DNA from: Lucinisca nassula
Lineage: Eukaryota; Mollusca; Bivalvia; Lucinida; Lucinidae
Direction of reading: 5' to 3'
Assembly: GCA_963580285.1 (NCBI GenBank)
Contig: OY757010.1
Coordinates: 145,996,675-146,060,674 of the forward strand
DNA: 64,000 bases
The stretch's first letter is position 1. Each line of letters opens with the position of its first letter. Positions 53,632-63,931 of this stretch are shown piece after piece. Below the pieces are notes generated by a model. It saw only the letters and a list, made by a program, of their open reading frames with translations. It had not been told where the DNA came from and searched no databases. The position numbers were made by a program, and so were the translations under genes.

Positions 53632-53905
53632 ATCACCACGATGACACATCTGTGAGACATAGTGCATTATTTCATCTCGCAAAAATGAAAGTTTTTCTGA
53701 CGAAAATATGTGATATTTTCCTACATCATTCTCCAAACATAGGTTGTAGGCATAGCCCCTATGGTTGTAGGTGCGCGTTAGAACCGCCTCATAACGAGTA
53801 CCCACAACCTATGTGCTGGAACAGAAATAAGAAGAATAATGTATACCCCTGTTAACCCCTTGTTTTCTCTGTATAAATTGGGGTTTAGCGGAGTGTTCAT
53901 TTCAC
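53632..53905. mobile_element. PAL-A MITE, A' subfamily
   Basis: 'gtgagacatagtgcatta' at the left, 'cggagtgttcatttcac' at the right; the core carries a 20-bp internal duplication ('ggttgtagg'). Confidence 0.7.
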
Positions 53906-54034
53906 ACTTGTTAACGTTATGTTTCAGTAAAAAATGAACAATAGCTACCAGTAATCGCAAAACCAAACCACACTAACCGAAAAGGTTTCTTCGAACATGT
54001 GTGCGCACAGCAAAGCTCAAATCAGCCTGTCACA

Positions 54035-54280
54035 TACGATAACACGCCCGTGTGACATAGAGCATTCTTTGTTATCTCCAAAACGGCCATTTTTTCTGAT
54101 GAAATTTTGCGACATTTTCTTATTTATACTTCAAACATAAGTTGTGGGTGTACGAGTACCCACAGACTATGTCTTGGGGCAGAAATAAGAAAACAATGTA
54201 TTCCCCACCCAGTAAACCCCAGGTTTCTCTATATAAAGTGGGGTGTAGGGGGTGTCTTAATTTCACGGACTTGAATACGT
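54035..54280. mobile_element. PAL-A MITE, A' subfamily
   Basis: 'cgataacacgcccgtgtgac' at the left, 'ggggtgtcttaatttcacgg' at the right; the palindromic centre is deleted to 'gtgtacgagtaccc'. Confidence 0.7.
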
Positions 54281-54394
54281 GATTAGGGTTCAAATTTAAC
54301 TTGTTTGGATAAAATTAACAAGTTGCATTGGGTTTTACTCGCTTAACCGTTCAGCCAACTTGCTTTTTCTTACTTCTAAGGCCTAAAATAGCTA

Positions 54395-54742
54395 CAGTAG
54401 AACTTCAGTGGCTCGAACCCCTTTGGGACCATGGCAATTTGTTCGAGACAGCGGTAGTTCGAATCAATGTTGCATACTTCCAGATAACATAACAGGGGTA
54501 CTTTTGGACATCTTTTCGGTGTTCTGTAACATAAATGTATGCTGTGTGTACTAATTAGAATCGCCTCATTGAGGCGATTCTAATGAGTACACACAGCATA
54601 CATTTGCAAGATAAAAGTCAAAAATCTCCTTAAATATCCCACACTTTTTCTTATGCAGAGGAATTCCCTAGGGTCTCAAAAACGGGTTCGACTCAACCAT
54701 GGTAAACGAGCCATCGGTGTTCGAGTCATCGAAGTTCGACTG
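54395..54742. mobile_element. PAL-B MITE, complete, TA flanks
   Basis: Ends CAGTAGAACTTC and GAAGTTCGACTG with TA outside (54393-54394, 54743-54744). The core (54541-54605) matches the first element of the window. CAGT ends with TA duplication are typical of pogo/Tigger elements. Confidence 0.8.
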
Positions 54743-54885
54743 TATAAGGGACGATTCTTTGAGGAAAAAGAGCAAAACGCTTCGAAAGGGCTAAACTGTA
54801 CCCAGAGTACCAGAAAATATTCAAATAATGAGGTTTAAAGCATCAAGGAAGCAAGATATAAGGATTTCAAGGATTAGGTTTGTTT

Positions 54886-55170
54886 GATTGATTGATTTTT
54901 TTTTTGGTTTAACGACACGTCAACACTTATGAGTCATTTTGTGTCTTCTCCGGGAGAAAGGGAGAAACGGAACAGAAGAGATAGTAGAGGAGGTGAAAGT
55001 GAGGGACAGGTGAGAAAGACGAAAATAAACAGAAGAAATAACAACACTCCCTTTGCCCTGACATGCGTCATGGACAGCAGGCCTTGCCTAACTGTTAGCC
55101 ACTATCTGTTGGACGCCCCGGTGACGCAAGATACACGTTGCCTTTGCCTCACCCAACCACCCCAAGGATT
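54886..55170 (-). mobile_element. SINE-2 copy
   Basis: From 'gtttaacgacacgtcaac' to 'acgcaagatacacgttgcc'. This is the most complete uninterrupted copy. Confidence 0.7.
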
Positions 55171-55282
55171 AGGTTTGCTACGACAGAAGTAAGAAGCGAG
55201 GGTTGTGGCCACGTAAAATTGACACATGTTTTACTGACAGTTCCAAGGCGGTTATTCTTTGCAATAATTCATCTCTAAATGT

Positions 55283-55525
55283 GTTTATCATCTGACGTCG
55301 CGTCTGAGAGTGTAATAAAGCCATGTAAAAAATTCGATAATCCACTAGTGGGATTAAATATGCAAGTAAGCTAGATACGCCCCGTAAAGTTACATGTGCG
55401 GCGTCCTTAACGACGTTGCGTTTACCAACGGCGGAAAATTGACATTTTTTATAAACAAATCGTGAATAAAATCCGTTTTAAATGTCATATGATAAATATA
55501 ATCTTGCATTCGTGCCCATGTAGTA
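55283..55525. repeat. Dispersed repeat G, copy 2
   Basis: Matches 19020-19265, including 'taatccactagtgggatta'. Confidence 0.65.
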
Positions 55526-55529
55526 TTGA

Positions 55530-55665
55530 ATTTATTGAGGTGGTTCTAACGAGTACCAACAATCTGTGTTTTTGACAAAAACAAGCGAAAACAATGCATA
55601 CCCCGATAATCCCCGCGTTTCTCTATATAAAGTGGGGTTTAGAAAGGTGTTCATTTATCAGACAT
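55530..55665. mobile_element. PAL-A half-element
   Basis: Right core arm 'gaggtggttctaacgagtac' and 'ctctatataaagtggggttt'. Confidence 0.6.
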
Positions 55666-55703
55666 TTTAACCCGATTGTCTCAATTATATTCGAGTCATT
55701 GAT

Positions 55704-55844
55704 TTGTTTGATTTGAGTTCAAACGTCCCCGTCATTACCATATAAATCATTTTGGAGATGGTGCGCCCAATTTTGTGGGATTTTTTATCCAACACTGAGA
55801 TAAATTGATATCTCAAGCCCTGCCACCCATTGGATGAGGCAACC
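55704..55844 (-). mobile_element. SINE-1, 3' half
   Basis: 'tttgatttgagttcaaacgt' to 'caagccctgccaccca'; it is followed directly by SINE-6. Confidence 0.7.
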
Positions 55845-55847
55845 TCG

Positions 55848-56090
55848 ATAGCTCAGTGGTAAGCGCGTTCGACTTATGATCGAGAGGTTGTGGGTTCGAA
55901 TCCGACCACCGGGGCCGAGGTATGTCCTTGGGCAAGACACGTCATGTCACTGCCCCACTCCATCAAGATGTAAATGGGTAGCAGTGGTGTAAAAGTCGCG
56001 CGCGTGATAACATCCGGAATGAGTTTTCGAGAGCGAATCACATATGTTTGATGCTTTCATCGCAATCGAACTAAAATAAATACACTCACA
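55848..56090 (+). mobile_element. SINE-6, tRNA-headed
   Basis: Head 'tcgatagctcagtggtaagc' and 'gggttcgaatcc' (B box). Middle block 'ccttgggcaagacac' then 'gtaaatgggtagcagtgg', a pattern I recall in SINEs of many marine invertebrates. Tail 'cgcaatcgaactaaaataaa'. Confidence 0.85.
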
Positions 56091-56302
56091 AAAACCTGTA
56101 GAGGCAAATATGGTGAATATTTTCATAAAGTCTTAGGCTCATAGCATATTGTTTTTAATTTGGTTTCCAATGGCAGCCCAAAATAAATGAGCAGTCGGCC
56201 TAAAATTATATGGCAGATAGAAGTTAGCTTAAAGAATATAAAGAATATTTCTATTAAAGTTTTGCCAAAATATCTGCTGAGGCTTTATAGTAAATGCAAT
56301 TT

Positions 56303-56512
56303 TTAACCCTTATCCTGCTGAATATCCATTTTAGCCACACCCATTGCTGTCTATCAACCAATCAAAGTACTTGATGTAATTTATTGCTACAAATTCATAA
56401 ACTGAATGCCAAACAGTGTAGATCCCGATCAGGTGGCTTCTTCAGAAGCCATCTGATCTGGATCTACACTGTTTACAAAGATAGGGGTTGTCGTGAGCAA
56501 GATAAGGGTTAA
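56303..56512. mobile_element. MITE-D in composite element 3
   Basis: TTAA at 56303-56306 and 56509-56512; ends CCCTTATCCTGC and GCAAGATAAGGG. Confidence 0.85.
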
Positions 56513-56678
56513 ATGTATATGATACCTCTAAGTTGCCATAGTACCCAAACTAAAGTGCAAAAACAAAAACAGAAGCACATGGTTCCTTAGACGATGCTTT
56601 TTTAAGTATTTTTTTGCATTTTGGTTTCCATGGCAACCCAAAAGCCTAAAATCATATGACAGATAGCAGATTGCCTGA

Positions 56679-56981
56679 TTTGTTTTGTTTGATTTGAGGT
56701 TTAAAGTCCCCGTCAACACTGTAAAGGTCATTTTGGAGACGTTGCTTCCAATTTTGTGGGACTTTTACCCAACATTGAGATGAAATGACATCTCAAGCCC
56801 TGTCGCCCAATGAAACCAATAGGGTTTATTAGTATGGACGGTCCGCCTCGCACCGCGGTTGCTGGACAGGCTTAGATCCTCTAAGCGGTTTACCAGTACT
56901 AGTGTGCGGGCCGGGTTCAGCTCTGCGTGGAAGCATCATGCAGCCCATATATTTCTTCAAGCCCCTATGGGCGGGGGCCGT
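56679..56981 (-). mobile_element. SINE-1, perfect 14-bp TSD
   Basis: agcagattgcctga at 56665-56678 and 56982-56995; complete ends. Confidence 0.9.
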
Positions 56982-57649
56982 AGCAGATTGCCTGAGGAAC
57001 ATTTTATGAAGTTTTGTCAAAATATCTGCAAAGGCCTGGCAGTACATGTAAATGCCATTTTGCTATTTTCCCATTTTAAGTCAATAGAAACTCAAAGTTT
57101 CCTTAGCAACCAATTTCATTAAAAAATCTTGAAGCAAATATGGTGAATAGTTTCATAAAGTCTCAGCCTCATAGAGCATATGGTATCCGAGGAGATGATT
57201 TTTTATTTTTATTTTTTCAGTTTGGTTTCCAAGGCAACCAAAAATGAGCAGTGGGCCTGAAATCATATGGCAGATAGTCGATTGCTTAAGGAACGTTTCT
57301 GCTTTAGTCAAAATATCTGCAGTTCATGTCATTTTGCATTTACCCATCTTAAGTCAACGGAAATTCTAAGTTGCCATAACAACCAAACTAAAGAGCCATA
57401 TTTCATAAGAAAAAACAGGAGCTCCGCAAAAGGTTTACAGACGGACGGACGGACGGGCGCCCGGGGACATAACATAATATGACAGTTTTTCAAACGGATG
57501 CTACAGATAAAATTTGGGCCCAGTCGGTCCAGTGGCTTCAGAGAAGTTTTGACGGACGGGGGACGACAATGACGGACAACTATCTATCCTTTAAGCTTCC
57601 CCCCCCCCCCCCCCCCCCACGAGCCTTCGTCTCTGGTGAGCTAACTAAA

Positions 57650-57760
57650 AACTTCAAGCCACAATCTATGTTTTTGATCTTTCATAAAACACATTATGTA
57701 TACCACTGTAAACTCCATTTTTTCTATCTAAAGTGGGGTTTTCAAGAATACTCAATTCAC
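57650..57760. mobile_element. PAL-A remnant
   Basis: 'ccacaatctatgtttttgat' and 'ctatctaaagtggggttttc'. Confidence 0.5.
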
Positions 57761-57856
57761 CCGATACGTTAACACAAAAACTTTTGCGATACCAGATACT
57801 TGGCATGTAGTCTTATTTTAGGAAGTATACATTTTCGTTGTTATGTTGCAAAACTT

Positions 57857-58157
57857 ATTAACGGCCCCCGTCCATCGGGGCTTGAAGAAATAGATGGGCT
57901 GCACGATGCTTCCACGCAGAGCTGAAACTGACCGCACACGAGTACTGGTAAACCGCTTAGAGGATCTAAGCCTGCCCACGCAAAGCGGTGTGCGTCGGAC
58001 CGTCCATATTTATAAACCCTATTGGTTTCATTGGGCGACAGGGCTTGAGATGTCATTTTATCTCAATGTTGGGTAAAAGTCCCACAAAATTGCAAGCAAT
58101 GTCTCCAAAATGGCCTATACAGTGCTGACGGGGACGTTAAACCACACATCAAACAAA
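57857..58157 (+). mobile_element. SINE-1, 9-bp TSD
   Basis: gcaaaactt at 57848-57856 and 58158-58166. Confidence 0.85.
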
Positions 58158-58229
58158 GCAAAACTTTCTAGATGACCCTCGTAGTAGGCCAGGTGCGTGC
58201 GTAACATGTCGTTCCTCTCTAATACTTAC

Positions 58230-58299
58230 CCCTAGTAGTTTCCATCCTATCGCGTTCTCGTTTTAAGAAGTGACAGCTGTGAGCACATGTTGATCTGTT
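58230..58299 (-). CDS. Candidate first visible FN3-gene exon, Cys-rich
   Basis: This 70-bp exon lies between a strong minus-strand acceptor ('attactttttttttacag' ending at 58300) and a consensus donor ('aggg|gtaagt', 58229-58224). Only one frame is open: 'NRSTCAHSCHFLKRERDRME'. The spacing C-x2-SC-x-FLK matches 'CLTSCEFLK' in the Cys-rich region of anosmin-1 as I remember it. It leaves one base, compatible with the 51735-51761 remnant. Identity rests on nine residues. Confidence 0.45.
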
Positions 58300-58324
58300 C
58301 TGTAAAAAAAAAGTAATAAACATT

Positions 58325-58565
58325 AATACGATAACACCCCGTGCATTTTGTCACATCTTCAAAATGACTACTTCTCTGGTGATAATCCGTGATATTTTTT
58401 TTTTATTTATACTGCAAGCATGGATTGTGGGTGTTTGTCAGAACCGCCTCATTCGAGTACCCACAACATATGACTTGGAGCAGAAATAAGAAAAAATAAC
58501 GTATACCCCCGACAATCCCAATTTTCTCTATAAAAATGGGGTTTAGTGGGGTGTTCATGGCACGG
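58325..58565. mobile_element. PAL-A MITE, A' subfamily
   Basis: 'cgataacaccccgtgcattt' at the left, 'agtggggtgttcatggcacgg' at the right; the core arm 'gtcagaaccgcctcattcga' is shortened. It begins 26 bp from the Cys-rich exon. Confidence 0.7.
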
Positions 58566-58599
58566 CCTTAAATATAGTGAAACTAGCGCTACCACGAAT

Positions 58600-59165
58600 A
58601 ACTTAATATGTTCTGGAGAAAGGTTATTCTTTGGATACAAAACAGAACTGAAAACCGAGGAGTATTCAAAACATTTTCTGGGCCCGGCTAGCTAGTTTCA
58701 GCCAATTAGGCCTCATCAGTCAACCTAAACATTTTCACAATTCCGCACTGAAATGATTGATCCCAAAGGACTAAACAATAAACCCACACTTTGGTGAAGG
58801 ACAGGGAGACACTTTACGGTCGCCACACATTCCATTTAAACCAGCTGTCGTGAAGTCAATTATTTTCTTGAAAAAAGTAATTCATTGGACGCAAAAACTA
58901 CAAGGCAGAACTGGCAACTGTGGAGTATACAGTATTTTTCTGGGCCCGGCTAGCTAGTCTCGGCCAATAAGGCCTCACAATTTGGCCCTGAAATCAATGA
59001 CCCCAAAGGACCAGAAAATAAACCCACACTGTGGTGAGGGGCAGTGAGACTTTTAATTCCGCCACACATTCACTTTACACCAGCTGTGGTGAAGTCAATT
59101 ATAGACCATTTGGAGGCAACCATTTGAAAGCAAGGTCTAAAATACAGAACTGAAAACGGTGTACG
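58600..59165. repeat. TR-240, about 2.3 units
   Basis: 'tttctgggcccggctagcta' twice, 'gcggccacacattcca'-like blocks and 'ttggacgcaaaaactac'. Confidence 0.7.
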
Positions 59166-59415
59166 TGCATTTTTTCACATCTCCAAAATGGCTACTTTTC
59201 TGGTACAAAATTTGTGGTATTTTTCTTATTTATACTGCAAACATATTGTGTGGGTGCTCGTGAGAAACAAGTACCCAAGGAGGCGGTTCAAACGAGTAAC
59301 CACAACCTATGTTTCAATATAAATAAGGCAAATAATATATATCCCGGAACCCCCAGATTTCCCTTTATAAAGCGGTGTTATGGAGGGGGGGGGGGGGGGG
59401 TCATTTCACTTGTTC
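59165..59415. mobile_element. PAL-A MITE, A' subfamily
   Basis: 'cacatctccaaaatggctac' to 'tcatttcact'. Poly-G run at 59386-59400; the core is disrupted. Confidence 0.65.
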
Positions 59416-59454
59416 ACTTGATTCAAGATTTTTCTGGGCCATCACGGTAACAAG

Positions 59455-59742
59455 TCCGTGAAGCGCAGACTCCTCTAAACCCCACTTTATATAGATAAAA
59501 TTGGGGTATACGACATTATCCGCCTTAGTTTTGCTCAAATACATATGTTGTGGGTACTCGTTAGAACCGCCTCAGTACTCGTTAGAACTGCCTCAATGAG
59601 GCGGTTCTAACGAGCACCCACAACCTATGTTTGCAGTATTTTTAAGCAAAATATCACGGATTTTCATCAGAAAAGCAGCCATTTTGGAGATGTGAAACAA
59701 ATGCACTATGTCGCACGGGTATGTTATCGTGATGGGTGTGAT
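59455..59742. mobile_element. PAL-A MITE, A' subfamily, core arm doubled
   Basis: The left core arm 'gtactcgttagaaccgcctc' occurs twice (59557, 59575) before the single right arm. Right end 'ggtatgttatcgtgatgg'. Confidence 0.75.
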
Positions 59743-59894
59743 TTCGCAATGTGTAATTGACATCGAGTTGTCTCATCGCAAATAAAACACCATCTCAGGA
59801 GAAAGAAAATCAAAGTACTGACAATACTGGAGGGCTTATTGTCATGCTAGGAAAACAGTACCTGAACGGGTTATTAGAAACGGCATTCATTTCG

Positions 59895-60235
59895 TTCGAA
59901 ATCACACCCGTGTAACATAGTGCTTTCTATCACATTTCCAAAATGGCTACTTTTCTGATGAAAATCCGGGATTTTTTTTTTTTTTCATTTAAACTGTTAA
60001 CACATGTCGTTTTGGAATTCATTATGACAACACATGCACTGACAGTGCATTTTATCACATGTCCAAAGTGGCTACTTTTCTGACAAAAAGCCGTGATATT
60101 TTTCTTATTTACACTGCAAACATAGGTAGAGGGTGCTCCTTAGAACCGCCTCATTGAGTATCCATAACCTATGCCTTGGAGTCAAAATAAGAAAAATAAT
60201 GTATAACCCTGTAAACTCTATTTTTTCTATATAAA
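59895..60235. mobile_element. Two overlapping PAL-A side arms
   Basis: 'gtccaaagtggctacttttc' and 'ttccaaaatggctacttttc' are two left arms. One core and one right arm follow at 60125-60230. Confidence 0.55.
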
Positions 60236-60712
60236 TATGTTCTATAAAATGGTTATCCTTTGGAAGCAAGGAATACACCAAAGAACTGGAAAATATGAAG
60301 TGTACATGTTTTCTGGGCCAGACTAGCTTGTTTCGGCAAATTAGGCCTCATCAGTGACCCTAAAGTATTTTCAAAAATCCACAATGGAATCAATGATCCC
60401 AAAGGACAAGAAAATATAAACTATGATGTAGGACAGGGGGACTTTTTACGGCAGCCACACACTCCCAGACACCAGCTGTTGTGACGTTAAATATGTTCTA
60501 TTAAAGGGTTATCCTTTGTAAGCAAGGAATACACCAAAGAACTGGAAAATATGAAGTGTACATGTTTTCTGGGCCAGACTAGCTTGTTTCGGCCAATTAG
60601 GCCTCATCAGTGACCCTCAAGTATTTTAAAAAATCCACAATGGAATCAATGATCCCGAAGGACAAAAAATATAAACTAGACTATGATGTAGGGCAGGGAG
60701 ACTTTTGGGTTT
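60232..60712. repeat. TR-240, two close units
   Basis: Two nearly identical units of about 260 bp ('ggaagcaaggaatacacca' and 'gtaagcaaggaatacacca'). Confidence 0.8.
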
Positions 60713-60951
60713 AGTGGGCGTTCATTTCACGGCTTTGTTCACGTGATGCACCTAAAAAATAACAATAATAAAATAAAATAAAGAAATAAAAAAAAAAAAT
60801 CAGTAAATAAAAAAACAAAACAAAACAAAAAAACAACTCTATGATGTTCATAATATCGGATAGATCAGTTGTGGTAAGAAGAGAATTTGGCAGCGCAAGT
60901 ATTTTTTCGTAAAGAGGGGGTGAGGTGACGTGAATCTTGCGTCACTGCATT

Positions 60952-61228
60952 ACGAAAACACACCTATACAAATACATTGCAAACTTTACAACTGAAAAAA
61001 GGAATATTTTAAGATGAAAAATTGTAATATTTTTCTTATTTCTGTTCAAAATATAGATTGTGGGTACTCGTTAGAACCGCTTCATCGCGGCGGTTCTAAC
61101 GAGTAGCCACAATCTATATTTTAGAGCAGAAATAAGAAAAATAAGGTTACCCATGCAAACCCCAGTTTTACTATATAAAAGTGAGGTTCAAGTGGATTAA
61201 ACTTATATAAGCATGTTTTCGTGATGGG
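60952..61228. mobile_element. PAL-A MITE, complete, in SINE-2
   Basis: 'cattacgaaaacacaccta' to 'aagcatgttttcgtgatg'; near-perfect core at 61047-61115. Confidence 0.85.
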
Positions 61229-61349
61229 GTCATCACACTGATATTGGCTTACAGTCTGGCAAGGCTTCCTGTCCTTAAAGCAGGTACTGGCAGAGGGGGC
61301 GTGTTATTTCTTCGTTTTAACACTTGCATTTATTTTCCACTTTCTCCCC

Positions 61350-61644
61350 GGGCCCCGCCCATCGGGGCTTTGAGAAATAGATTGGACTGCATGATGCTTC
61401 CCCGCAGAGCTGAAACCAACCGCGAATGAGAACTGGTACATATAAACCACTTAAAGGGTTTAAGCCTGCGTAGGTAAAGTTGTGCGAGTTTGGACCGTCC
61501 CCTACATATAAACCATTTTGGTTTGTTTGGTTGGCAGTTTCATCTCAATGTCTGGTGACAGTCCCACAAAATTGGAAGCAACGTCTCCAAAATGATCTAA
61601 TAGTGTTGACGGGAACATAAAACCTCATTTCAAACAAACAAAAC
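61350..61644 (+). mobile_element. SINE-1 in SINE-2, 10-bp TSD
   Basis: ctttctcccc at 61340-61349 and 61645-61654. Confidence 0.85.
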
Positions 61645-61684
61645 CTTTCTCCCCTATCCCTCACTCTTATATCATCTACTATAT

Positions 61685-61920
61685 GGGACCCGTCAAGCGA
61701 TTCTGGTACTTATCGCCTATTTGCGCAGCGAAGGTTCAGGCGAGCCTGCGCATCCGCGCAGTCTCGCCAGAACCTTCGGTGCTCGCTCATACAAGCAGTG
61801 AATCAAGAGGAACCTTCAGACAGAAAGCCATATCCCTGGCCCCTCTGAATGGCTGGGCATGCGCAGTTAAAATTTTTCATGACGGAATGCTCGAAGACAC
61901 AAATTCGCTTGGCGGGGCTC
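61685..61920 (+). mobile_element. MITE-E in SINE-2, TSD ATAT
   Basis: ATAT at 61681-61684 and 61921-61924; 236 bp. Confidence 0.85.
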
Positions 61921-62228
61921 ATATCTTCTATCTCGTTTCTCCCTTTCTCTGGGAGACGACACAAAATGACCCGGAAGCGTTGACGTGTTGTTGTTAACCC
62001 CCAACACACTCAATCAATCAAAGTAAGGAAAAACGTTTGCGCGTCTGTCGCCAAAACGGCAACGTGTGTGGCGACCAGAGATGTTTTCAATGCAGACATT
62101 TACTTTCGAATTTACTTTTCAAATGAGCAATAGATTAGCTTTTTTCTCCGAACGTTTCCGTCAACAAAATGGTAATAATATCATCAAGGGACGATACAGC
62201 CGTGATGAAATTTTGCGCCGATTATCCA

Positions 62229-62869
62229 TTAACCCATTCTATTCTGGAACCCCGTAATAGGGACACAGGCAGACAGTGCAGACCCAGATCAGACGCCGCA
62301 TTATGCGGCGTCTGATCAGGGTCCTCACTGTTTGCTCGTTATATTATTCTCCGTCAAGTCGCCCCCGCCCATCGAGGCCTGGAGAAATAGATTGGGCTGC
62401 ACGGTGCTTCCGCACAGAGCTGAATCCGACCGAACCTGAGAACTGGTAAACAGCTTAGGTCTGAGCCCGACCAGGAAAAGTGATGAGAGTCGGACCGCTC
62501 CTGAAACCCTAGTGGTTTCTATGGGCGGTAGGGCTTGAGATTTCGTTTCATCTCAATGTCGGGTAAAAGTCCCACAAAATTGGAAGCAACGTCCGCAAAA
62601 TGACCTATACAGTGTTGACGGGGACCTTTAACTACAAATCAAACAAACAAACATTATATTCTGGAATCCCGTAAAAAGGGACATATGCGGACAGTGCAGA
62701 CCTTGATCAGACGCCGCATTATGCGGCGTCTGAACAGGGTCTTCACTGTTTCCCTGTAATAGTATTCTCCGTAAAAATGAGAGCAAAAATCTTCCTACTC
62801 CTCTAAAATGACAAATGGAGTTTTTTTTTAATACCATGCAGGTATATAACAATGTACACAAAGGGTTAA
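62229..62869. mobile_element. MITE-D subfamily with internal duplication and SINE-1
   Basis: TTAA at 62229-62232 and 62866-62869. A segment of about 110 bp with the 'cagacgccgcatt' / 'atgcggcgtctg' hairpin occurs twice (62240-62355 and 62650-62775), with SINE-1 at the junction. Confidence 0.65.
62361..62649 (+). mobile_element. SINE-1 at duplication junction
   Basis: Complete from 'gcccccgcccatcgaggcc' to 'caaatcaaacaaacaaac'. Confidence 0.8.
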
Positions 62870-63670
62870 GAAGAAAAACATGTATTTACATTTCCAGTGT
62901 AAAGTCTAATGTAAACCTATAGAAAAAAATTCATCAACGCCCGTAGAGAACATTGGTTTAGAATGACGTCGCTTAACAGTAGGAGAGTTGCTAAGGCCGT
63001 CGTCAAGATTTTAATTTTTTGTAAGCTTCCGCGAAAGGGATTATTTTTTATAGCAAAAATAATTGTGAAATCGGAAGCTACTTTCGGTCATTTTAATATA
63101 AGCATACAGTCGTCAGAAATGATAAAATTAGCATTGAAAAGCACAAATGAAAACATCCACACTTCCTAAAACGTTTCATTACTTCAGTTATGGTTGCCAC
63201 TGAAATGGAACGTTTCCGAAGCTTCGTTTATTAAGTAACCCATATTTTTAAACAAACTTCTGGTCAAACAGTACCTGTCAGTTATTTTGGAATAAAAAAA
63301 ATGGTCAGAAAAAAATTTGGTTCAAATTTTCCTAAAATGTTTGTTATACATTATTCTGTCTTCCAGCTGAGTATCTACACGAAAGTAAACACAGTATTGG
63401 AAATGTTGACGTCAGAAGTTGGGTCAATATTTGACCTAGTCGCAACGCTTGCACACACATATTTTTAAAATACATGGCTGCGAAGAAAAGTTATTCAAAA
63501 TTTAAATGCTGAAAGAAGGCGTGTTTTGTCAAAATACGTTATGAACCTTGGTTGTTAGACCACAACTAAACTAACTGCCTCTGGATTGCTTTATTTTTGT
63601 CGGTAAGTTAAGCAGTTTCACACTTTCAGTTTGATACGGCGGAGGTAATGGTCAAATATGACCGACTCCG
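62870..63670. other. Stretch without recognised gene
   Basis: A 68-codon plus frame at 62963-63169 has no motifs. The rest is A/T-rich. Confidence 0.4.
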
Positions 63671-63797
63671 TATAAGAAGATAGATAGATAGATAGACACA
63701 CGTAGATCAGAATCAGAATTTTTACTGGTGTCACATCCTTAGACAATCCTTCACCAGATCCATGTAAATCCTATGCAAAACGCATCACTGGTACGAT

Positions 63798-63798
<1 letters not shown>

Positions 63799-63871
<73 letters not shown>

Positions 63872-63881
63872 CTCTCTCTCT

Positions 63882-63928
<47 letters not shown>
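63799..63928. repeat. (CT)n microsatellite
   Basis: About 65 'ct' units with a few interruptions; a short (gata)n lies at 63680-63698. Confidence 0.98.

Positions 63929-63931
<3 letters not shown>

Larger units (their letters stand above)
56095..57645 (+). mobile_element. Composite element 3, 5'-truncated
   Basis: TR-300 blocks lead into 'gacggacggacggacgg', a poly-C run (57599-57619) and the 3' end 'ttcgtctctggtgagctaa'. It carries nested MITE-D and SINE-1. Confidence 0.55.
60905..62022 (+). mobile_element. SINE-2 with three nested insertions
   Basis: SINE-2 pieces at 60905-60951, 61229-61349, 61645-61684 and 61921-62022 are separated by PAL-A, SINE-1 and MITE-E. Confidence 0.75.

Noticed and set aside
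61683..61997. 104-codon frame 'GPVKRFWYLSPICAAKVQAS' and similar frames at 1831, 24833, 29976
   Set aside because: All are inside MITE-E; the frame comes from the repeat, not from a gene.
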